In this document: positions 6,757 through 11,377 of the stretch, piece after piece | Position numbering within the stretch: position 1 is the first letter of the stretch | Layout: each line of letters starts with the position of its first letter | Assembly (NCBI GenBank): GCA_027335515.1 | Contig: DAHWHT010000307.1 | Span: 1 to 11,377, forward strand | Reading direction: 5' to 3' | DNA length: 11,377 nucleotides | Source of the DNA: Clostridia bacterium | Lineage (GTDB): Bacteria > Bacillota_E > RBS10-35 > JAJYVN01 | Notes under the pieces: model-generated | What the model was told of the DNA's origin: nothing | Databases searched by the model: none | Seen by the model: the letters and a program-made list of their open reading frames with translations, nothing else | Position numbers and translations under genes: made by a program

Positions 6757-6980
6757 ACCCGCGGCGCGCCGGGTTGCGCCTGTCGCTGTATGCGGTCGGC
6801 GGCACGGTCCTGGGCATCTTCGGTTTCGGCACCCTGTGGCGCGGCCTCGCCCACGGGCACGCCGCCGCGGCGCTGGCCGGCGTGGCCATGGCGTTGGCGG
6901 GCACCGACCGCGCCGCCCGGGCCCTTGCCGCCTCGATGCGCGCCCGCCGCTCCTCGGGAACCGGCACACCGCCCGCATAG
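6753..6980 (+). CDS. Small two-helix membrane protein at the end of the cytochrome b operon
   Basis: This is a 75-residue frame starting at GTG6753, which shares GTGA with the preceding stop, so it is probably made by translational re-initiation. Two hydrophobic stretches are visible, about 12-29 (LYAVGGTVLGIFGFGTLW) and about 36-51 (HAAAALAGVAMALAGT). A basic, proline-ending C-terminus follows (ASMRARRSSGTGTPPA). The longer in-frame opening back to 5799 is only the +1 shadow of the upstream gene, so the true gene is this short one. I recognise no family. The coupling pattern and membrane character suggest an accessory subunit of the cytochrome b complex. It ends 13 bases before a strong GC hairpin that closes the operon. 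Confidence 0.6.
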   Translation: MNPRRAGLRLSLYAVGGTVLGIFGFGTLWRGLAHGHAAAALAGVAMALAGTDRAARALAASMRARRSSGTGTPPA

Positions 6981-6993
6981 ACCCCTGAACCAT

Positions 6994-7015
6994 CCCCCCG
7001 GCTAGAGCCGGGGGG
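6994..7015 (+). terminator. GC-rich hairpin closing the cytochrome b operon
   Basis: A perfect 9-bp stem, CCCCCCGGC (6994-7002) with GCCGGGGGG (7007-7015), has the four-base loop TAGA. Outer bases GAACC (6987-6991) can alternatively pair with GGTTC (7014-7018). There is no U-tract, so it is an atypical terminator or transcript-stabilising hairpin. It sits just after the last gene of the operon and 94 bp before the ABC gene. From here to 7108 I see no convincing promoter. Confidence 0.55.
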
Positions 7016-7108
7016 TTCCCGGCCGGTCCACGCCCGCCCGCGCGGCCAAAGCGAACAGCGACACCGCGGCGGCGGTGCGGTTCCCTGCCGAGGAAGAATG
7101 CGGGCGGC

Positions 7109-7138
7109 ATGGAAACGACCGGCATGGAAACGACGGGA
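7109..7138 (+). repeat. 15-bp tandem duplication at the start of the ABC gene
   Basis: ATGGAAACGACCGGC is followed directly by ATGGAAACGACGGGA, two 15-bp units differing at two positions, encoding METTG twice. It preserves the frame and creates two alternative start codons (7109 and 7124). The first has the GAGGA-containing upstream sequence at long spacing, and the second has only weak purines before it. Confidence 0.85.
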
Positions 7139-8866
7139 AAACTGACGCTGCGCGGCCTGGTGGTGTCCACGGGATGGAAGCTGGTCCCGATGCTCCTGCT
7201 GGTGGCCCTGGTGGCCGTGAGCGGCGCCTATCCGATGCGACTCATTCAGCGGATCGTCAACCTCGCGGTGAAGCGGGGTGCCGCCCACCGCGCGACCGAG
7301 ATGGTCGCGCTCGGCCTGCTGTATGGCGCGGCGTTCGTGTTGGAGAGCCTGGCGCGCTACGCGTTGAATGTGTTGTATCGCTCACTGCAGGCACAGCAGG
7401 GGCACCGCCTGCGCTGCGGCATTTGGGCGCATGCGCTCAGACTGAAGCCCCTCTCAGCCACCGGCACCACCACGAGCGCCATCGTCATGGATGCGCTGAA
7501 GGACTCCGAGATCACCTCCACCAATTTCATGGGCCCCGTGGTCTATATCGCCCAATCCGCCGCGGAGTTCGCAACCGGCATCGTCGTGATGGCATCCATC
7601 AGTTGGCGGATGACGCTCTTGGTGGTGCCGCTCGGTATCATCTCCGCCCTGATGGTCCGCCGGACCGGGGCCACCATGCGTTCCTTGACGGGAGCGGTGC
7701 GCGACCGAACCACGGAAATGTGGGCATGGTTCTCGGAAGCCATGCGCGGCGTCAAAGACATTCAAACCAACCACGGCGTCGCCAGCATGCACGCAAGGTT
7801 GGTGGAGCGCAGCGCCGCCGCCACGACCGCGAACATTGAAGCGGCCGTTTACGACGAGCGGGTGGGCGCAGCCAACCGGGTCTTTTTCATGGCGGTCATC
7901 GCCACCATCATGACGGTGGGGGCGTTGCTCGTATCCAGAAATGCCCTGTCCATCGGCGGACTGACGGCGTTCATGATGTATAACGGCATGCTGGTCGACC
8001 CGATCGCCAACTATCTGCGGCGGTACGCGGAGCTGCAGGCGACGCGCGTCTCCATCGATCGCCTGAACCGCCTGCTGGCCTGGCCGGCGTTTGCGGACCA
8101 CGGGCCCCCCCTTCCGCGCGGCAGGTCCGAAATCACCTTTTTCGATGTGTGGTTTGCCTACGGCGATGCCCCTCCCCTCTTCAAGGGACTCAACTGGCAC
8201 GTGGCCGCCGGAGAACACGTCGCGATCGTCGGCCCCTCCGGCTCCGGCAAGACAACCCTCGCACACCTGATCGCGGGCCTGTACCACCCGACCCACGGCA
8301 GGATCACGGTTGGCGCCGACGACAGCCCTGGGAAGGGGGATGCCGTTCGCGACCACATCGGGGTCGTGCTGCAAGACCCCCACCTCTTCAACATGTCCCT
8401 GGCGGACAATCTCCGGCTCGGCTACGACCATGCGGACGCGCGGCACCTCTGGCGCGCCCTGCGGCTCGCCGGCCTGGAGGCATACGCCGCCGCGGCCCCG
8501 CAGGGCCTGGAGACGCTTCTGGGCGAGGGGGGCAGCCGGCTGTCCGGCGGTGAGCGCCAGCGGGTCGCCATCGCACGCGCGCTGGTGCGGGCCCCGGACA
8601 TCCTCCTCCTGGACGAGGGCACGTCTGCGCTGGACAGCACGACGGCAAGGGCGGTGCTGACTGCGGTCACGCGGCAGCTGGAAGGGACGACCGTGATCGT
8701 CATCGCACACAAGATCTCCTCGGTGGTGGACTTCCCGCGGATTGTGGTCCTGGACGCCGGCGGCATCGTCGGCGACGGCAGCCACGAGGCGTTGTTGGCT
8801 GGGTGTCCGCGGTATGCCGACCTCCATGCGCATCAGTTCGCAGACGGGCAATGGGACCAGCGGTAG
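7109..8866 (+). CDS. ABC exporter half-transporter (fused TMD and NBD)
   Basis: This 585-residue protein has the size and order of a bacterial type IV (MsbA-like) half-exporter. A transmembrane domain (about 15-310; the first helix includes LVPMLLLVALVAVSG) is followed by an ATPase domain (about 345-570). ATPase motifs are complete: Walker A GPSGSGKTT (375-383, K381), an ABC signature LSGGERQ (478-484), Walker B ILLLDE (498-503, E503 catalytic), D-loop SALD, and switch histidine H534 in IAHK. Two copies should form a homodimer, or it may pair with a partner not in view. GAGGA (7090-7094) is 14 bases before ATG7109. An in-frame ATG7124 is possible because the first ten residues are the duplicated METTGMETTG. 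Codon choice in the membrane half looks less GC-biased than its neighbours, hinting at separate acquisition. The substrate cannot be inferred; lipids, peptides or drugs are all possible. Confidence 0.9.
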   Translation: METTGMETTGKLTLRGLVVSTGWKLVPMLLLVALVAVSGAYPMRLIQRIVNLAVKRGAAHRATEMVALGLLYGAAFVLESLARYALNVLYRSLQAQQGHRLRCGIWAHALRLKPLSATGTTTSAIVMDALKDSEITSTNFMGPVVYIAQSAAEFATGIVVMASISWRMTLLVVPLGIISALMVRRTGATMRSLTGAVRDRTTEMWAWFSEAMRGVKDIQTNHGVASMHARLVERSAAATTANIEAAVYDERVGAANRVFFMAVIATIMTVGALLVSRNALSIGGLTAFMMYNGMLVDPIANYLRRYAELQATRVSIDRLNRLLAWPAFADHGPPLPRGRSEITFFDVWFAYGDAPPLFKGLNWHVAAGEHVAIVGPSGSGKTTLAHLIAGLYHPTHGRITVGADDSPGKGDAVRDHIGVVLQDPHLFNMSLADNLRLGYDHADARHLWRALRLAGLEAYAAAAPQGLETLLGEGGSRLSGGERQRVAIARALVRAPDILLLDEGTSALDSTTARAVLTAVTRQLEGTTVIVIAHKISSVVDFPRIVVLDAGGIVGDGSHEALLAGCPRYADLHAHQFADGQWDQR

Positions 8867-8953
8867 GCGCGGCACGCGCCGGCCCCCGTCGGTCAAAGCC
8901 GCACCGATGCCCTGGCGCCGCGGATCATCCGGCGCGACACCGGATCGCACGGG

Positions 8954-8991
8954 GGGGCTGCCCGGCCCCAAGGCGGCGGCAGCCCCTTTTT
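8954..8991 (+). terminator. Intrinsic terminator after the ABC gene
   Basis: A perfect 9-bp stem, GGGGCTGCC (8954-8962) with GGCAGCCCC (8978-8986), has a 15-base loop and is followed by TTTTT (8987-8991). It lies 88 bp after the ABC stop and 50 bp before the convergent lipoprotein gene ends. On the minus strand the stem is not followed by a U-tract, so it is mainly a plus-strand terminator. Confidence 0.85.
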
Positions 8992-9041
8992 GTTCCCCAC
9001 GCGACCTGGATCGCGCGCCCAGAGGTGGCGCCTTCGCCGAA

Positions 9042-9881
9042 TCACTTCACCTTGAGCTTGCCCCACAACGCCGGCGTGTGCCAGTTGCTCCCGTTGACGC
9101 CCGGCAGCCAATCCGTCTGGGACGCGCAGGTGGCGCCGATGCACCCACCGGTGTTGAAGCCCATGACCGCGCCGGGCTTCGGGGCGCCGGTCAGCCCGAG
9201 ATTCACCCACGGTACCGAGGCAAGCACGGACCATCCCTTGGCGCTGCCGTAAGCGCCGTTGAGCTTACCGTCCACCGACAGCTTGAACTGAGTATGGGAA
9301 GCCCACTTGAAGTTGAAGGGATTGGCAGCGTCTCCGGTACCCTGCGTGTTGTTCCAGCCGCCGGCGGGGTTGAAGAGCAACTGGTAGGTGTCCTTGGCGC
9401 GGACTTGACCCCGATTGTCCGTGGGGGCCAACCAGAACTCCATGTCGTCCCCCGTCCACGTGGCGGCCCCCGCTCCCGTGGCCGACGCGGTGATCACCGG
9501 CGTCCGAACGCGGGCGCAGTAGTAGAAGGCCTTAGGGGTGTACCCGATGTTGAAGGTGGTGGACTCCACGTAGGCGTGGCCCCCGGCGCTGACCGGAGTG
9601 GCGAAGCTCCCCTGGCCGCCACTCGGAAAGCCGATGCCGGTGCAACTGCCCTTGAAGGCGGAGACCGCAGGTGCGGCGGTCATCGCGCCCAAGGCGAGTT
9701 CCGGCACGCTGGCGCTGGCCGCCTTCGTCGCCCCCTTGGTCTTGGCAGGGGCGGCGGACGAGGACGGCGCCGAAGCGGAGGCACGCGACGTCGAAGAGAC
9801 CGAAGCCTTGCCGCAGCCAGATACCAGGGTGGCAACCACCGCGAGCCCCAGGATGCGCAGCCGCGCCTGTCCGAGTCCCAT
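9042..9881 (-). CDS. Lipoprotein with CBM9/DOMON-like beta-sandwich domain
   Basis: With the chosen start this is a 279-residue surface lipoprotein. The signal peptide begins MGLGQARLRILGLAVVAT and ends in the lipobox LVSGC (Cys23). A Ser/Ala/Lys-rich linker (about 24-60) follows, then a domain of about 200 residues. That domain shows the pattern of family 9-like carbohydrate-binding modules: GDDMEFWLAP, TYQLLFNPAGGWN, WSVLASVPWVNLG, PKPGAVMGFNTGG and a C-terminal WHTPALWGKLKVK. I chose ATG9881 because GGAGG lies eight bases upstream. An alternative ATG9896 adds five residues and has a weaker site (AGGAACC). The protein should be anchored outside the cytoplasmic membrane. Sugar, haem or another ligand is possible, because the DOMON/CBM9 fold is shared by several binders. 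It converges on the ABC gene across the terminator. No promoter is clear. Confidence 0.7.
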   Translation of the reverse strand: MGLGQARLRILGLAVVATLVSGCGKASVSSTSRASASAPSSSAAPAKTKGATKAASASVPELALGAMTAAPAVSAFKGSCTGIGFPSGGQGSFATPVSAGGHAYVESTTFNIGYTPKAFYYCARVRTPVITASATGAGAATWTGDDMEFWLAPTDNRGQVRAKDTYQLLFNPAGGWNNTQGTGDAANPFNFKWASHTQFKLSVDGKLNGAYGSAKGWSVLASVPWVNLGLTGAPKPGAVMGFNTGGCIGATCASQTDWLPGVNGSNWHTPALWGKLKVK

Positions 9882-10730
9882 GACCCACGCCTCCATCCGA
9901 GTACGGTTCCTGGTCGGGCCGCATCCGTGGACGGTCGCCGCATGCCCTTACCCACCTGCCAAATGCCGCGGGCGGGCCGGCCGACGCGTCCAAGGTCGTC
10001 CCAACGGGCCTGGGCGCGGTCGATCTCGTGCCGTGAGGCGTTGCGGGCGGCGGCGCGCGCACCGCTGCGCCGGCCGGCCATCGTGCGCCCGGTCGGCCCG
10101 CGCCGGCCCATTGGCTTCGCTCCAGCGGGGTGGGGGCTGCCCAGGCGGGTTCGGGTAGCACTTCAAGCATCCGTCCCTGGATGAGGGCGGCATCCGCGCC
10201 GAACGCCGGGGTGGCCGCAAAGTGGAATCCAGCCGCGGCGCATGGGAAGGCCCGGGCTGGAGACGGCGGCCGGTGCCCGGCGGCGGCCCGCCGCTCGACC
10301 AGGCGCACCGGTTGCGAGGGCTTGCCAGGCACACTGCGGCCCCCTCGTTCGAGACCTTGGCCCCGGGACGGTGAACGCAAGCCGCCTGTGCCCGCACCCC
10401 GTCCGCTTGCGCCGACCGTCCCTAACTCCATGTTCAAGGGTACGTTCCGCCATGCATTCCGCCGTCCATGTTTCGGCACCCGCGTTCGTTGTAAGAGTTT
10501 GGAGTCCTTCCTGGGACGGGAAGGTATCGAGGGTGACGCCGGGCGCCGGACGGATCCGGGATCGGCCAGGTGTATCAAGGCCGGGTTGTCCTCGGTGACG
10601 CTGGGCGGGACGAAGGCCTGGAGGGTCCGTTGCCCAATCCGAGCGTGAACCTCCGCACGCCCAACTCCGCCGCCCCCCGGGGCGGCCCACCGAACCACCA
10701 CCATCGTGCGGCGCTCCCCCGACCCAACCC
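9882..10730. other. Long gap with no recognisable gene
   Basis: This stretch of about 0.85 kb separates the minus-strand lipoprotein from the ClC promoter. Several long frames are open on both strands, as expected at this GC content. None shows a family signature, a hydrophobic helix pattern or a convincing ribosome binding site with a start. I looked for tRNA, RNase P, tmRNA and SRP hallmarks and saw none. The best minus-strand stretch is around 10620-10430 (including LQAFVPPSVTEDNPALIHLA in one frame). The best plus-strand stretch ends at 10648 (SLESFLGREGIEGDAG). Neither is recognised. It could hold a decayed gene, a structured RNA or regulatory DNA for the flanking genes. Confidence 0.4.
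10669..10686 (+). other. Short GC hairpin before the ClC promoter
   Basis: GCCGCCC (10669-10675) pairs perfectly with GGGCGGC (10680-10686) across the four-base loop CCCG. No T-tract follows on either strand. It lies about 50 bp upstream of the ClC promoter and could be the terminator or stabiliser of an upstream transcript, or a chance GC palindrome. Confidence 0.35.
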
Positions 10731-10733
10731 TCC

Positions 10734-10762
10734 TTCCCATGTATATCGTGTTGCGATATACT
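10734..10762 (+). promoter_or_regulatory. Sigma-70-like promoter for the ClC gene
   Basis: TTCCCA (10734-10739) and TATACT (10757-10762) are spaced by 17 bases. The -10 box matches TATAAT at five of six positions and the -35 matches TTGACA at four of six. This is the most AT-rich spot between the lipoprotein and ClC genes. Transcription would start near 10769, leaving a leader of about 77 bases with AAGGAG (10831-10836) before ATG10846. Confidence 0.6.
10741..10761. promoter_or_regulatory. Perfect 8-5-8 inverted repeat operator in the ClC promoter
   Basis: GTATATCG (10741-10748) and CGATATAC (10754-10761) are perfect inverted copies around the five-base spacer TGTTG. The site fills the spacer between the -35 and -10 boxes and covers most of the -10 box, so a bound protein would block RNA polymerase. 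TATATCG half-sites of this sort resemble operators I associate with PadR-type repressors, but that assignment is from memory and no such regulator gene is in the window. Confidence 0.65.
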
Positions 10763-10845
10763 TCCCGCAGGCCCCCACAGCGGGTCGCAGCGGCCAGGTG
10801 CCAGCGGCCGCCGCCCAGCCAAGACGCCCCAAGGAGCCGTGACGT

Positions 10846-11265
10846 ATGCGCTGGATTCAGCGTCCCCGCGAGATTGCCGGCCGCAAGGTGCGCCTCGAAC
10901 TGCTGACGCCGCTGGCGGCCGCAACGGGACTGCTCGGTATCGGCGCCGCCGTGGTGCTGTTCTCACTGATCGCCCTGGTCGCCAACCTCGCGTACTACCA
11001 CCGCTGGTCTCTGCGCTACGCCGAGCCCCACGCCGCGGCGTGGGCGGCCTCCCCCGCGACGATCCTTCTGGTCGTCTTCGGCGCCCTGGTCAGCGGCCTG
11101 GCCATTCGCTACGGGGACCGATCGCTGCGCGGCCACGGGATCCCCGAGGTGATGGAGGCGGTGCTGCAGCGCCGCAGCCGCATCCCCTGGCGGGTCGCCG
11201 TGCTCAAGCCGTTGACCGCGGCCCTGGCGATCGGCACCGGCAGCCCCTTCGGGGCGGAGGGGTAG
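10846..11265 (+). CDS. ClC-family chloride channel/antiporter, truncated by the insertion sequence
   Basis: This is the N-terminal 139 residues of a ClC protein. Two membrane helices are visible (about 22-50 and 70-88), followed by the first anion-pathway motif GHGIP (96-100; GSGIP in the family). EVMEAVLQRRSRIP, a KPLTAALAIGTGSPFG stretch and GAEG (136-139) follow. The last is the start of the G-x-E-G-P motif whose glutamate (E138) gates anions or couples protons. The frame then meets TAG at 11263-11265, inside the 33-bp terminal repeat of the right-hand insertion sequence. Intact ClC proteins have about 400-600 residues, so about three quarters is missing and the product is almost certainly inactive. 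AAGGAG lies nine bases before ATG10846. The promoter carries a palindromic operator, so the gene was regulated. The remainder may lie beyond the insertion. Confidence 0.85.
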   Translation: MRWIQRPREIAGRKVRLELLTPLAAATGLLGIGAAVVLFSLIALVANLAYYHRWSLRYAEPHAAAWAASPATILLVVFGALVSGLAIRYGDRSLRGHGIPEVMEAVLQRRSRIPWRVAVLKPLTAALAIGTGSPFGAEG

Positions 11266-11291
11266 CCAACTGCTGACGAGATTATAGTCAT
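11259..11291 (+). repeat. 33-bp terminal repeat, right copy
   Basis: On the plus strand it begins GGGGTAGCCAACTGCT and ends ATAGTCAT, matching the reverse complement of 109-141 at 31 of 33 positions. It marks the junction between the ClC gene and the insertion sequence. The first G bases may belong to either, because the ClC codons also end in G. Confidence 0.75.
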
Positions 11292-11293
11292 TT

Positions 11294-11377
11294 CTAGGCG
11301 TAACTGCTCAGGTCCCCGGTGGCAGGGGCAGTGTCAGCCCGCGGAGGCGCGGGAAAGGGCAGCGTTGTGCGGGGTAG
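11294..11377 (-). CDS. Probable TnpB C-terminal tail, fragment
   Basis: The minus-strand frame enters from the window edge and ends at TAG (11296-11294) after 27 residues: LPRTTLPFPAPPRADTAPAT, then GDLSSYA. Nothing catalytic is visible. The RuvC residues and zinc finger of TnpB would lie upstream, outside the window. The call rests on position (a frame ending just inside the element end, as tnpB does in IS605/IS607 elements) and on the proline-rich, low-complexity tail typical of TnpB proteins from GC-rich bacteria. It could instead be an unrelated open frame. If real, TnpB is the RNA-guided nuclease that cuts the empty donor site and so favours retention of the element. Confidence 0.45.
   Translation of the reverse strand, partial: LPRTTLPFPAPPRADTAPATGDLSSYA

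Larger units (their letters stand above)
11259..11377 (-). mobile_element. IS607/IS605-type insertion sequence, tnpB-side end, partial
   Basis: This is the end of an insertion sequence that continues past the right edge of the window. It contains the terminal repeat (11259-11291) and a minus-strand frame that looks like the C-terminal tail of TnpB. Two inverted repeats lie inside: CCCGCG (11338-11343) with CGCGGG (11348-11353), and CCCC (11314-11317) with GGGG (11325-11328). The second has outer ACTGC (11303-11307) and GCAGT (11328-11332) as alternative extensions. Its orientation matches the left element, so both would be read leftwards. It sits inside the ClC gene. Confidence 0.6.
11259..11377 (-). 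ncRNA. Possible TnpB guide RNA (omega/reRNA) scaffold
   Basis: In IS605/IS607 elements the guide RNA scaffold overlaps the tnpB 3' end and the right end of the element, and the guide comes from the flanking host DNA. Here the minus strand from 11377 to 11259 has two stem-loops (11338-11353 and 11303-11332) ending at the element boundary. The geometry fits, and the guide would be read from ClC sequence starting near 11258. There is no direct evidence of transcription, and the assignment depends on the TnpB call. Confidence 0.25.

Noticed and set aside
5587..7170. 527-codon minus-strand frame over the cytochrome operon
   Set aside because: It lies antisense to four coupled genes, has low-complexity composition and shows no recognisable domain.
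9900..10730. A tRNA, RNase P, tmRNA or similar RNA gene in the long gap
   Set aside because: I saw no T-loop GGTTCRA pattern with a matching acceptor stem and none of the conserved blocks of these RNAs.
9532..10740. 402-codon minus-strand frame running from the ClC promoter into the lipoprotein gene
   Set aside because: It overlaps the lipoprotein coding region in another frame and shows no family motif. It is open only because stops are rare at this GC content. A shorter real gene in its upstream half is not excluded.
1..11377. CRISPR array, restriction-modification or other defence system
   Set aside because: There are no regularly spaced repeats and no Cas, methylase or nuclease motifs. 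The only defence-adjacent item is the inferred TnpB tail at the right edge.

Overview
The window is about 11.4 kb of very GC-rich bacterial DNA. It has strong purine-rich ribosome binding sites, tightly overlapping reading frames, and one T-tailed intrinsic terminator. The cytochrome b has b6-type haem-ligand spacing. A high-GC Bacillota lineage (Sulfobacillus, Thermaerobacter or Symbiobacterium-like) or an actinobacterial or chloroflexotal relative would fit. No rRNA or conserved marker is present, so the taxonomic call is weak.

Both ends of the window lie inside IS607/IS605-type elements. At the left (1-141) a minus-strand tnpA start and its element end run off the window. At the right (11259-11377) the C-terminal codons of a probable minus-strand TnpB run to an element end. 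The two ends carry the same 33-bp terminal sequence in inverted orientation, 31 of 33 positions identical. The roughly 11.1 kb between them is therefore bracketed by two elements in the same orientation. The right element cuts a ClC chloride channel gene at its GxEG(P) pore motif.

Region 1 (242-4933, plus strand) holds a MarR-family regulator, a 12-helix MFS transporter and two tandem sulfatase-superfamily hydrolases without signal peptides. The simplest reading is a regulated uptake and cytoplasmic hydrolysis cassette for a sulfate (or phosphonate/phosphate) ester. No sulfatase-maturing enzyme is in view.

Region 2 (5038-6980, plus strand) is a four-gene, translationally coupled membrane operon. 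It encodes a 60-aa single-helix protein, a b6-type cytochrome b with four haem-ligand histidines, a three-helix partner with a roughly 200-aa extracytoplasmic insert, and a 75-aa two-helix protein. It has no Rieske protein and no CxxCH cytochrome c. It is the most unusual system in the window. A GC-rich hairpin follows it.

Region 3 (7109-9881) has a half-size ABC exporter with a classic T-tailed terminator, and a convergent minus-strand lipoprotein with a CBM9/DOMON-like domain.

Region 4 (9882-11265) begins with about 0.85 kb in which I recognise no gene. Next comes a promoter carrying a perfect 8-5-8 inverted repeat between and over its -35/-10 elements, and then the truncated ClC gene. Helix and composition statements are estimates by eye; no searches were run.
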